From positions 1-64,000 of the forward strand of contig JAFRMD010000095.1 of NCBI GenBank assembly GCA_017430835.1: DNA of 64,000 nt. The letters run 5' to 3'. The DNA is from Methanosphaera sp. (GTDB lineage Archaea > Methanobacteriota > Methanobacteria > Methanobacteriales > Methanobacteriaceae). Of this stretch, positions 1 through 15,000 are shown one piece after another. Made by a program: the position numbers and the translations under genes. The notes beneath the pieces are model-generated. The model worked only from the letters and a program-made list of their open reading frames with translations, was not told the origin of the DNA and searched no databases. Numbering within the stretch: the first letter of the stretch is position 1; the number at the start of each line of letters is the position of its first letter.

Positions 1-3000
1 AGTGTACCATTATATGTTACATTGTTTAATACGTAGACTGGGCTTGGTCCTTCAACAATTGTGAGTGTTGCATTCTGCTTATCGGCCGTGACTTCTTTAA
101 ATTCTTGCGGATTATCAGATTCAATAGTATTCCTGTCCATACCCGTACTGTTTGCATAAGTATCATTTCCAATGTACACTACTGTTACATTTGCTTTTGT
201 ACAGTTTGTTATGTTTAATTTGATGTTTGTTACACTTCCTGTAAGGTTGTGTTGTGTGGTTACATTATTAACTGTTACGTTAACTGTACCATTTGTAATG
301 ATTACTAATGGATTATTAGCATCTTTTACTTGTACATCAATTGTTACATTGCATACTGTATTGTTTACAATACTTACTGTTGTGTTTGTAGGTATCTTAT
401 TGACAATATACGTATCGTCTTTGCTAGAATTGTTATACTTATCATCACCAGCATAGAAAGCTACTACCATCACATTGCCATTAAATAAAGCTGTTCTAGT
501 GTATGAATAGTAACCAGCAGTATTGGTTGTTACATTAACTTCATCCTGACCATTAAATGTAAGGGTAATATTTACATTTGCAATAGGTAATCCTGTAGCA
601 TTTGTTAGTGTTCCTTCTATGAATATGTTTGAACCATGGAATACTTCGGAGTCTACAGCATTTACCGTGAGAGTAACATTTTGTTTGACTACTGTAATGT
701 TTTTGAATTGTTCACTTGTTGTATCTTCAATTCCATTACTACTGCTGTATTTATCTGTTCCAACATAGGTTACATTAATTTTGAAGTCTCCTTCAGAATC
801 AATTGGTAATAATACATCAGTTACATCACCATTTATTGGAATAATTAATTGTGTTATTGTATCATCACTTTGTGTGATGTTCACTATGAACGTATCTGTA
901 GTTACTGGATTTTCAAATTCATCAGTAACGTTGACTCTTATTGTCACATTTCCTGCAGTATTATTTAATACCGTTACCGTTGTAGTTGTATCTACTTTAT
1001 TAAGTGTTAAAGTCTTATTAACTGTAATTGGATTTACATACCTGTTTCCACCAAATTCTACTGTTATATTGTAAGTTCCATTAACACTTCCGATATAAGG
1101 AATGCTGAATTCACCATATTCATCTAGATTTACATCACTCTGATATGTAACATTGTTTATGAGTATATTCACCACTTCACCAGTAATATTATTACCCATT
1201 CCATCAACTAATTTACCCCTTATTATAGTTTCGTTTCCAACATGATTAGGGTTAGGTGTGACATCTACAGTTAAAGTAGCATCTTGTTTTACAACATCAA
1301 TTATCTCAAATTCTTCATCAGTAGCCGTATCAAATCCATAACTTAGTTGATATGATTCAGTACCATTGAATTTTACAAATACATTTGTAGGTCTTATATT
1401 AGTTATATTTAATGTAATGATGGTTTCTGTTCCGATTAATGTTACATTACATGGAGCTCCACCAGTTATTATAAGTGTACCCTCTGATATTAATTTATTG
1501 TATACCGTGTCATTCACTGTAACTTTGATTGTAACATTGCCAAATGTATTGTTTAGTAATGTTACTTTTGTATCGGTTGGTATTCTGTCAATTATCACAG
1601 TTTTATTAGCTGTAGCATTTGATAACAACTTAGTACCAGGATATGTTACTTCAACTGTGTAATTACCAGATATTTCTTTACTAAATGTAAATGTTTTACC
1701 AGTTACTGGTATCGTTTCGTCTGTTCTGAATGTCTCACCATTTACAGTAATATTTACAACTGCCTCGAAAGGTACTCCCTGTGAATCTTTAACTGTAACA
1801 TTAAATGTTACTGTTTGATTAATATATACAGTATCATTGATGTTTAATTCAATAGTTACAGGTGATCTTTCAACTTCTTCACTAGCACGTGTCCAACTTG
1901 AATTATATGTTCCATTACCCAAGAATGTTACAATACCAATTTCTTCTTCATTATCGAAATGACTTTCATCTACTTTAAGAATTATTGATCCAGTAGCAGT
2001 TATATTAAATCTGTCATCACTTGCATCATTATCCAAGTTGTAAGTTACTCTGGATTCTTCTTCTTTTCCTAATAGTTCAACTGTAAAGTTTGAACCACTA
2101 GTAATTGCATTACCTGTATGTGTATCAGCAAATCTTATTTCAATTGTAAGATTTCCTAAAGTGTTGTTAACTACACTTACTAGAGTTGTAGTTGTAGGAA
2201 TTTTCAGGATTGTGTAAGTGGTTGAAGAATTCAGTGGATTGATTGTTCCATTACCAACATACATTACTGTTACATTGACTTGTCCTACTATTTGACTTAT
2301 TCTGGAATAAACCACGGTTCCATCAGTTACTTGAACAGGATAAATAATTTCTGAACCAAATTCTGATGTGATGTTTAATGTAACATTATCTGTAATTCCA
2401 TGACCCATACCACATTTTAGATCAATAGTAAATTCTATTGTTCTTCCAACATATGCTTCGGTAGGATTAGCAACTATCGTTAATGTTGCATTCTGTTTAA
2501 CCGTATGAATTGGAATTTCTTCACGTTCTTGATTATCTCTTCCTGTACTGTTAATATACTTATTATCACCAAGATAAACAACTTTTACTGTGAAATCACT
2601 GTCTGCTGTAGTGATATTAAGGTTAACATCTGTACTTATGCCCGTTATGTCAACTGTTGTTGTCTTAGTCCATGTACTATTGAATAATGTTACATTGAAC
2701 TGTCCACTTGTTATTGCTTGTGTATCATTATCAGTAACCGTTACGCGTATTGTAACATTTTCAACTGTCGTGTTGATTACTTCTACTGTAGTGTTAGTAG
2801 GTATTTTGTTAACTATTAATGGAATTGTAGCTTTAATTGGACTAACTGATATGCCACCAGCATAAGACACATTTACGTCATATACTCCTTCACGAGTTGG
2901 TACGTAAGTAAATGAGTAAATACCATTTTCATCCGTAATAGTTTTATCGGACGATGAACCTATATTCCATGATAATTCAACATTAGAAATGTTGTTATTC

Positions 3001-6000
3001 ATTCCATCAACTAACCTACCTGTTATTGTTACAGCTTCACCAACACTAGCAGGATTTGGAGTGGCTTCAATAGTAAGATTTGCTACTTGAGTAACTACAT
3101 TAAATACCGTGTTACTTTGACTTCCCAAGTAATTGATGTTCTCATTTGGAACAAATGCGACAGTTACTGAAACACCTGGTTGTGGAATAGTTAATTCATC
3201 ATTCAAATGAATAATATTTTCATTATGTAATATTTCAACTTGTTTTAAGTCTTCACCAATGTAAACAAATAAATATCCAACTCCTAAATTATTTTCATCC
3301 ACATAATTTAATTCTTTATTGTTGAATGAATCATTTATTGATATATTTAAGGTTACATTACCAGCAGTATTGTTTAAAACATTGATAATTGTTATTGTAG
3401 GCAATTTTTCTACAACAAAATTAACCGTACCTTCACTACCACGTACTAATTCAGTTCCATCATAGATTATTGTTGCCGTTGCACCTTCAGTTACTTGATT
3501 TGTTGTGTAATTGAATTCGAAATGACCCTCTTTTACTGTTGCATTTCCAACATTAGAATTACCCATCCAAATTTGCACTATTTCATTTTCACCTGTTGTA
3601 CCATTGTCCACAGTAGTTCCATTATCAATTACAAGATTTCCAGTTATTGTAATGTTTTGTCCAACTTTAACAGGTGGTTCAACAACATTCACTTCCATTA
3701 TGGAATAGTGTCTTGTGGTGTTAATATCAACATATGGATTAGGTTCCAAATGATCAAGGGTCTCCACATCAACAGCAATACTGGAATTATATACTTCATT
3801 AGCAAGATAAGTTACTGTTACAGTTACATTATCCATAGCAATTATTTCTGTTAATGGGATAAACGTAATTCCAGTACTGTTTACTGAAATGATACGTGAT
3901 TCATTATTACCAACCTTAATTAATAATTCACCAGTTGTTACATAATCACCAGTAACGTTTGTTACGTTAACATTTATAACAACACTGCCTACTGTAGTGT
4001 TAACTATTCCTACTGTTGATTTTGTAGGAATAAGGTTTACTGTGAACTCCTTAGTAGTACTTACAACAGAGTCTATAGTGTTACTACCAACATATGTTGC
4101 ATTAACCTTTTTAACTCCTTGAGTGTATGTAATGTTTACTAGACTGAATTTTCCATTAGTTACATTCACGTGGTATACATCATTATCAATTCTAATATCA
4201 ACTATGTTTGTTCCATCAATGTTTTCCCCCATTCCATCTACGAGAGTACCATTAATTGTAACGCTTTCTCCTATAGTGACAGTGGTTTGGTTTATATCAA
4301 TCATTATAGTTGCAGTTTGATTGCGTACTGTGATGTTTTCTAATAGTTGTGTCTTATCATCATCCAATTTCACATCACTTCCAAGGTAAATATTGTTTTC
4401 AATATATTTAGCTGTAACTGCTATGTTGCCTGAATCTGTGATGTTTCCTAATTTAATGATATTTTCTTCTTGTGTTATTGGATAACTGCCTATTAATTCA
4501 TTGTTTTGATTATAGAATTCAACATTACCCATTGTGACTGATTCACCATTTACTGCATTTACAACTTTAACATTAACAGTTACGTTTCCAACAGTGTTGT
4601 TCATAATCACAATACTTGTGTTTGTTGGAATCTTGTCTACTTTTATTGTAGTTGAATTATCTGATGCATTTGCAACTGGGTTATTTGTTGGATCATATAT
4701 AACACTTACTGTGAATGTTCCGTTACCATTTGCTATACTAGTTTCACCATCATATGTGAATGTGTAGCTTCCAGTATCATCATCACTGGTTCTGACTTCG
4801 TATGATTTTTCATTAATTACTATTCTAATTAATTGATTGTTTACATCTCCTAATGGATTTATAAGGTTACCTGTAATTGTAATTGGTGTTCCAATGTATG
4901 TTTCATTAGGATTTGCAACTATCGTGATTCTTGTTGGTTGTTTTGATAATGTTATGTTAGTAAACTCTTCAAGACTTGATGAATTTAGACCAAGACTAGG
5001 ACCATATTGGTTGTTTTCAATGTATCTTACAGTAACTAATACATTAGATCCCGTAGTGTCTAGTTTAATGATTGTTTCACCTGTAGTATTTACAGGGATT
5101 AATTCAAGAGAATTTCCATCAACTGTTACATGTAAGTAACCTGTTTTTATTATTTCATTGTTTTCCGTGTCATTAACCACTACATTAATTGTTACATTGT
5201 TTATCACATTGCTTAATACATCAACAAGTGTTTCTGTAGGTAATTTGTTTAATGTGAATGTTTTTGTAGCATTTAATGCATTGTAAATTTCTGATCCGCC
5301 GTATTCTACTTTGATTGTGTATTCATCACCGGTAACTTCTGTGAATGTAAATGTTTTATTTCCATTTTCTAAGTATTCCTCAGTACTTATTACTCTTACA
5401 ACATCACCAGTTGAGTTGATTATTGTAATGTTTAATTTACCAGGTAACGAATTTCCATCATGAATTAATGAAACAATAGCATTTATATCCTTTGTTACGA
5501 ATTCCGTGTCTTTATCTAAAGTAATGTTTATTTCAACATCATCTTTATATAATTTTCCAGATTTTTCTGCTTGACTACCAACATAGGTATTAGTTCCACT
5601 ATAAACAACCCTTATTGTGTTTTCCCCATCATTATAATTTTCATCTAATTTAATAGTGTATCTACCATTTTCATTAGGCGTTAATGTACTGATAGGAAGT
5701 GTTTCAGCAGGTTGTTGAGCATTATTAATATAAACATATAGTGTACCTTCACGTATGTACTCTGTAACATCAAATTGATTAGTTACCCATGTTTCAATGG
5801 TTACATTACCTAATGTGTTGTTTAATGTGTTAATATAAGTGTTTGTTGGAATTCTATTGACTGTATATGTGATATTTGCGCTTGAAGCATTAATTTTGTT
5901 TTCTTGACCATCATATGTTACTGTAACATTTATAGTACCAATGTATTCCGTGGTTCTGTGATAATAATAGTACCCATTTGAATCTGTTACATTAAATGAT

Positions 6001-9000
6001 TCAAACCTGATGCTACCACTTTCATCAACAAATGTTAAGATAACATATGCTCCTGAAATAGGTTGTTCCATTCCATCAAGTAAACGTCCATAAATTGTAA
6101 TGTTGTCTCCAATATATAAAATATTTTTATCTTTATCAATAGTTATTGTGGATTGTTGTAGTGCAGCATCAATATGTGTTAATTCTTCACTACCTTCCTC
6201 CGTTGAAATGTTACCTTTACTTGAATAGTATTTATCTGCTGTTCCAAGATATTCAACACTTACAGTATGAGTACCATTTGTTTGAATACCATCAAGTTTG
6301 AATATGTATTCATTCACATCCGTAAATGTTTTTAGATTGGTTACTCCATCGACTGTAACATTCAATTCTCCACTAGTAATAGCATTACCCTGTTCATCTG
6401 TTACTTTCACCTTAATGGTTACATTTCCTGCAGTGTTGTTTAAGATTGTTACATTAGTTATTGTATGAACCTTATCTACAACTATTTGGAATTCCTCACG
6501 GGTAATTCCTGCAACCACATCATCACCAATGTATGAAGCAACTGCAGTGTATGTTCCATTTTTATTTGGCGCATAATTTGCAGTGTAATTTCCATCAACA
6601 TTTGTATGAGCAGAAAGTTCTGCTACTTGTGAACCTGTTGAGTTATATACTTTAATTATAATTTCTTTATCTTTGTATTTTTCACCCATTCCATTGGTTA
6701 ATGTACCGTTTATTGTTACTATTTGATCTACTTGTGCAGTTTCATTAGCACTAATTGTTAATGAAGGGACTTGTTTTACTAGTTGACCTGTACTAATTGT
6801 ATTTGTGCTGAAATTATGTGTGTTGTTTCCTGTGAAGTTTACTGTTATTGTTAATGGAGCTTGTGAAGTACTTGGAATGTTAAATAGGGTTATTGTTCCA
6901 TTTAACATAGCATCATTTATCACAGCAGTTCCATAGTCTATTGTGATATTTCCTTCTTCCAATACAACTTTGTGGAATGTATCATTTACTTGTACACTAA
7001 TCGTTAAATTTCCTACTGTATTATTAACAACAGTTATTGTTACACTTGTTGGTATTTTATCTATTGTGTAATTTGCAGTAGCGTTTACTGGATTAATATA
7101 ATCCCCATCTCCAAGATAGCTTGCTGTCACATTAACAGTTCCAGTCATATTAACTGTTTTAAGATGAGTATATCTTCCATCCACTACATTTTCCTCAATA
7201 GTATAAGTTTCTGTACCATTAGTAAATGTTAAGTTTATTTTACCGTTGATTTTATGTCCTAATCCGTCCACAAGAGTACCATTTACTCTTAAGGTTTCTC
7301 CAACATACGTTTCTGTTGAGTCAACCTCTATTGTAAGAGTTGCAGTTTGATTAACAGAATGTATTTCTATAGGAGTAATACCGTTTCCATCTACACCAAC
7401 ACTGCTTTCATGAGTACTGTTTCCAGTATAATTAAGTGTTACAATTATATCACGATTAGTAGTATCTACTGGAATGATGAACGTTGTAGCATTAACCCAA
7501 CGATTATCTTGTCCAAATATTAAATTATACTGTCCATCATCATTTATTGATATATTATAATGACCTGTTGTAATTGGATTACCATTTCTAGCATCAACAA
7601 TTGTTACTGCTAATTCGACCATACCATAAGTATCGTTATAGATGCTTACTGTAGTATTTGTTGGTATTTTATCAACAGTATATGATGTTTTTGCTGTTGA
7701 ATTATAGTAGGTATCATTTATGTATGCAACTGTTACGTTGATTATGCCTGCATATTTTGTGCTTCTAGTAAATTCATAGTATGAACCAATTAAAGGCACA
7801 TCATATTCTGTTTCAGGATTACCATTTTCATCAACAAATGTTATGTTTACAACACCATTAATAAGGTTTGTTTGGTTATTCATACCATCATAAACATATC
7901 CACTAATTTTTACTGATTCACCTACAATAACCTGAGTAGGATTTGCTATGACTGTTATTGTTGCATATTGTTTTTGTACATTGATGTTTGTTACACCTGC
8001 AGTATTGTTACTTTCAACATATTTATCGTTTCCAGGATAAGAAACATTAAGGTCGTAAGTATCAATACCTATTGACGGTAATTTAATTACAGTTTCGTTT
8101 CCAGTTATTTGTGCATTTAATACTTCATTACCAAATTTAATACTTAAAGTACCTTCAGTAATGTTTAATCCATCATTGCCTTTAACATTTACGCTTATGG
8201 TAATATTGCCATATGTATCGTTTAATGTTTGTACTGTAGTTGTGGTTGGAATCCTATTAATAGTAAATGTCGTGCTGTTATTAGCTGCATTTATGTTACT
8301 TTCGCTAGCAATAGTTGTTCCTTCAAATGTTGCATTTACAATAAATGTTCCTGAACTAGTAGTAGTTCTATTAACTTCATAGTAACCATTATTATCGGTT
8401 ATTGGTGTGAAAGTTCCGAGAACTACAAGATTTGTACTGTTTTTAACTACAATATTTACTGTTTGACCAGTTATTGGAAGACCTGTATCTAAATCATATA
8501 AATATCCACTTATTTTAACATTTTCTCCAACAAAATATACGTCCTTATCAGTTGTTACATTTATGAATGCATCATGTTTACGTATATTAATTACAAAAGC
8601 ATCTCCAGTTCCATCTTCCACTCCTGTACTTGACAAGTATGTAGGATTTTCTTGGTAGATTACTGTTACTGCAAATTCACCAGCATATTTTGTAGGAACT
8701 TCAATGTTAGTTATACTTGATGTAACTTCTTTATCACCTTCATCCTGTCCAACATTTCCTATTAGATAATGTAGGCTACCCGTATTAATAATTGTATCTG
8801 TACGTACATCATATACTACTACATCAATACTTGCATTACCCCATGAATTATTATGTACTGATACATTGGTTTTTGTAGGTATTTTAGTAATATTGAAGCT
8901 TGTACTATTAGATACTGTAGCATATATTGCTGATTGTAATGTAGCTGTTATATCATAGTGGTCTGCTGTTGTGTTAGAGTAAATGATACTGTAAATACCA

Positions 9001-12000
9001 TTATCCCCTTCACTGATAATTATGTTTTCTGTAGTGTTTTCATTTATTTTTAATGTTAATCTTCCACGGATTGGATTTCCATTAGAATCTGTAACATTTA
9101 CTGTTATGTTAATGCTACCGTCAACATAAATGCTTGATTGGTTAGTTGACACTTTAATTAGTGCATTATCTGAAACTGAACCTATATACTCATTTTGACT
9201 ATCTAAGAAGTATTCATTTTCTGCATATATTGCTTTGATTGAGTTTACCCCTGCAGTTATTCCTAAACTTTCCAAGTATTCTTCTGTGAAATCTTTGACA
9301 ACATAATTGTTACCATTATAATCCATGTGTAGGTTAGAATCACTTAAATCTGTTACGTTAATAGTTGTTTCACCAACAATTAATGATACTCTTCCATATT
9401 TAACTTCTGAAGTGCCATTATATACTCTTAAAAGTACTCTTAAAGCTGATGGACTTTCACTTGTGATGAGAACCTCAGTATCAGTAACTACTTTTGTAAC
9501 TGTGAATATAGTACTTCCATTTGAAGGATTTGCCATTCCGAAGTATCCACCAAATGACGCATTAACTTCAAAATTACCTACATAACTAGCAGGGAATGAG
9601 AAATTAAAGTTACCATTTTCATCAACAATTACTTTTTGAGTATAAACATATGAATCATTAAATACTATTGGCAATTCAGCGTTATATACACCACGACCAC
9701 ATTCACATATCAATGTACCATTAATTGTAATTGTTTGATTGTATGGCGTACTTTCTGGTGCGTATAATATTAAGTATGTTTCTTTAACACGAGCATTTAC
9801 ATCAAATGCATCTGCACTACTAGAATTATACTTTTCATTTGATTCATAAGTTACTAGTATGTTTGTTGTAGCATTAGTTGTAATGCTATCAAGCGTGATA
9901 ATACTTTCATTGCTTGTAATTGTATGATAAACTGGATTATTTTCATCACCATTAATAACTACTTTTATAATACCTCTGTCAACAGGAGTATTCTCATAAT
10001 CTTCACGATTGTCTGTGACATTTACACTTATTTTAAAGAATCCTGAAGTATTATTGTTAACACCAACAACTGTTTTTGTTGGAATAAGATTTACTGTGAA
10101 ATTTGTTTGACAAGTAGTGTTTCTTATACCATCTTGTCCACCATAGTAAACTGTTACATTAAACACGCCAATTTTAGTAGTAGTATATAATCTTGTGTAG
10201 ACACCATTTTCATCAGTAGTTACTGTTTCTGGATCAATATTTCCATTTTCATCTATCACACGAACTATTACGTCACGATTCTTAATAGGTTCACCAAATC
10301 CATCTTTTATTACACCAGTTATGTTAACAATTTCAGTTACGTAAACAGATTCGTTAGCAGTAACTGTGAATGTGATATTTTGAGGAATAACCTCTATTGG
10401 AGTAATATCGACGGCATTACTTAGTTTATACGTATTATTACCAGAGTATTGTACGAATATTGTGAAATTACCATATGTAACTAAGTTCGTTAATGGAATT
10501 GTTATTTCTTTTTGACCATTTAATGCTACTGGATTATACTGTAATCCATTGGCTGTGACAGTAATATTACCATCAGTAACATCTACACCATCTTCTCCTT
10601 TTACGGAAACGTTGATTTTAACATTGCCAGCAGTATTATTAATTATTGTTACAACAGTAGTTGTTGGAATTTTAACTACATTAACTGTGAATCTTTGACT
10701 AGTCTCTTTGTATATTCCTTCAACACCAGGATATTCTACATCAAATGTTAATGTTTCATCCTTAGTTGTTGGATAAGTTATTGTTAAAGTTTTTCCATCA
10801 TCACTAAATGTTTTACCAGTAGTTATAACATGGCCATCAACTTTAACTGTGATGTTGGAAGTATTTAATCCATTATTATACTCATCAGTTAAATTAATTA
10901 CGATAGTAACTGGTTTAGTTACATTTACAGTTGCAGGGTATTCAACACCCATTGTTGTATCTATAATACTTACGGTTCTTATAATTTCAGTAGTTTCTGA
11001 AGAGTTATATGATTCATTACTTTCTTCCTGATATATTGCCTTGAATGTTAAAGTATCATTGTTAACTGGAGTGTAAATAAATGTTACAATACCATTTACC
11101 GTAGAATTGGTAGTTACTTTAGTATTTCCAATATACAAATCAACATTTTCACCATTTATTTCAGTTCCGTTTGCTGCTTTAAGTGAAACTGTAATAGTAG
11201 CTGTTGTACCCACTTTGAAATTATCTGGAATTGAAACAAATTCCAAAGTAGTTCCTATCTGACTAACATTAAACATTGTTTGATTATCAATTGCTGCATT
11301 GTATGCTAAAGTATTATTTCCGGCATATTGTGCTGTTACAACAACATTTTGACGACCAATTTCTGATTTATAATTTGTAATAGTTATTATACCAGTATCA
11401 CCAGTGTTATAAGTATTTGAACTACTATCAATTGTTACAATAACATCCTGATATTTGATGAGGTTTTCACCATCTTTAAGAGTAACTGTGATAGTGTTTG
11501 TTTGATTAACTGCTGTGTTAGTAGCTGTTAATTCGATTATTGGTGTTACAAATTCAAAGTTACTGTTTTCCAATGAGAATGTTTGTGTACTTATATTTCC
11601 ATTATAGTAAGTTCCGTTATCATAGATTGCTGTTACTGTGATAGTGCTTGTAGTTGCTGGATTGAATGAATAATATACATATCCATTAATATCAGGTTGA
11701 GTATCAGAACTTGTTAAGATACTGTCACCAGTAGCATTTACTACAGTAATTGTAACCGTTCCAGTCCTAATAGGATTTGTAGGATTATCTGTTTCTACTA
11801 CTTTAATTTTGAAAGTATTAGTTTGATTTAATTTGATTTTTTGATTATCATTTTCAGGAATGATTGTCGTGTTAATTCCATGAGTAATTACTGTTTTAGT
11901 AGCTTGTGTTGCTTGAGCATATACGTTTGAACCAACATAATCAGCAGTAATGCTAACATTTCCATTATTATTTTCACTGTTTAAGTTTCCTTTATCATTT

Positions 12001-15000
12001 ATCCAATAGTTTACGGTTGCACCACTATTTACATTATCATATACTCCATCAGTATGTACTCTGATATTTACTGGTAAATTGTTAATAATATTTCCATTAG
12101 CATCAACGACATTAACTGTAACTCCCAAGTTGTTTCCAACCATGATATCATCATCCGATACAATCTGAAGAGTAACAGGCATTAATTCCACATTACTATT
12201 TCCAGTTGATTCCAATACTCCATAAATATTATTATCAGGTAGAACTGCATTGAATGTTACCCCTCCAGATATTGTAGGAGTAATACTAATTACTGCTTGC
12301 CCATCAACAAAGGTTCCAGTTAATATGTGAGTTGTTCCACCAGCACCAGTCTCTGTAACGTTGATATAAACAGTTTCCCCATTAAGTACATCAGTTGTAT
12401 CTTCAGGAACTGTTATAACAATATCTGAAGTATTGGTTGCTACAAGATTTCCTAGATCAACATTTAATGTTGCTGTTTTAGGATTGATTAATGTAGAATT
12501 TTTTGCTTCAATACTTTCACTGTAAATACCATCTAGACCAGCATAATTTGCTGTGATGTTTAAATCACCATGTCTTGTAGTAATATAAGTGATTGTGATT
12601 ATGTTGTTTGTTGTAGAGTTAGTTACTGGAGTAATCTCAACACCATTTAAAGTGATTGACAATGTAACATTTTCTGGGTTAATTAATCCTTCTGTATCAT
12701 TGAGTAATTTTACTGTGACTGTTACGGTATCACCAATTGTAACACTTTCAGGACTTTCAACTATAATATTAGTGCCTATTAAGCTGATATGTTCGCTAGT
12801 TAACGATGAATCTGTAGCATTAGATGCTGCATAGGCTATATCCCCTTCAAATGTAGCATTAATAATTATACTATTATTATTTTTAGGAGTATATGTTACC
12901 GTGATAACTCCATCATTATTTGTTTGTGTTACTGGAATTGTTTCATTATTAACTTTTACAGTAACTGTTTTACCACCTAATCCCATACCATTTGAAGTGT
13001 TCAGTTTTATCTTGAATGTGAACTGTTCAAATACTTTTACATTGTTTGGAACATCAAAGATAGTTAATGTAGATTCTTTTAATAGTTTTGTTACATTTGT
13101 ACTATTACTTGTTGCAGTATAATTTGTATTTATCAATTCAGCAGTGATTTCTACTTTACTATCACCAGTAATATGATAAACTAATGAAGCTTGACCATTA
13201 GCATCTAATTCTTGTGTACTGAGTGTTTCAGTGCCCTGTTTAAAGATTATGCTTCCACTAGTAATATTCTTACCAGAATTAATATCAGTAACATTAACTG
13301 TTATTATTATTTCATCATCATAATATCCAGAATATTCTTCCTGCATACTAATATGAGCAGTTCCGGGAGCTATATTAGTTACACCAGAATCCACAACATT
13401 GTTAGAACTACTATTATTAAAGAGCACAACATCACTATTATCTACATAAGTAGCAGTGATACGACCATCAACAATAGTACCATTAAATTGCACATCAATA
13501 CTGGCATTACCATTAGCAACATTAGCACTACCCAGTTCTTGCTCACCACAATAGAACCGAACAATACCCTGATTAACTACCATACCATTTCCTGCAACAA
13601 CAGTAGCTTTAACATTAGTCACTGCACCAACACTACCACTAACTGCATTAACAGTCGTAATAGTAGGAATAAGATTAATATTAAAGCTCGTTGAATTTAC
13701 AACCGGATGATATAAAACACAACTAATATTAGCCGTTACAGAATAATTACCAGGAGTAACATTACTATAAATTACACTACGAACACTATTACCAGAATCA
13801 TCCAAAATAAACGGAGGATACTCATAATCACCAACCTTAATACAAATCATACCATACTTAACAGGATAACCATCCTCATTAACAGCCGTAACAGTAATAT
13901 TAACACTACCATCAACATAAATTGATGACTCATTAACAACCACACTAAGTGACACGTGACTGAAAACTTCACCAATATCAACATTAGCAGAACTATTCAA
14001 ATAAACATCATTTTCAACATATTCTGCAACAAGCTTAGAACCTAAGAAATGCTGATCATCAATACCCATACTGTACAAATACGGACCAGTATACGTTTTA
14101 CTGAAATACCCCTCATAATCAACCGAAGGAGTCAAACCAGAACTCAAATCAATAGCATCAATAAGAGTACCATTAACATACACATTCAACAAACCAGTAC
14201 GTATAACATTACCAGTTTCATTAGTTACTCTGAATACTACATTTAACTCATTTGTAGCCTGTCCCGTGAAAACTTCAGTTACTGTAGGAATCTTAGTGAT
14301 ATTTAGATGTGTTGTTGCACTTGAATCCTCATATTTTCTAGTTGCTCCATTGGCATAATCTGCACCTACAAAAGTGGCTGTAATCTCTTCATCATTGAAT
14401 GGCTTATTGAATGTTACGTTTAGGGATGCTATTCCCATTGAATTTACATTAGCAGTTCCCAGAATGTCAGTACTATTTCTAAATGTAACAGTACCTTCCT
14501 TTACGACAATATTATTATATGTATCTGTGACAGTTGCAGTTAATGTAACTGGAGTGCCAATCTCTCCAGTCACATATCCTGATGTGTTAGCAATAGTAGT
14601 TACAGTAGGTAATTTCATCACATAAACTGTTGTGATTGCATCTTGATTATTTGGAAGATAATAAAGATCCCCCAAGTATTTACTGTTAATTTTGAATGCA
14701 TAATAATATCCTTGAGGATATGTTACAGGATACTGTGTTGGAATTTCTGCTTTTATTTTAACATTGGTTCTGTTACCTAGTACTGCGGTACCATTTATAG
14801 CACCATTCGTATAATAATAGTTACTATTTCCAAATGCATAGAAACGTACACCCTCCCAATCAGATCTTGTATCATGAATTGTAAAATTCTTATTATAACT
14901 AATTGTTGTAATATTTTCACCATTGGCATCAGTTACATTAATCCAAAGATTCAAATAATCGCCAACATATCTATAAATTGCTTCAGGAGCCGTGATTACA

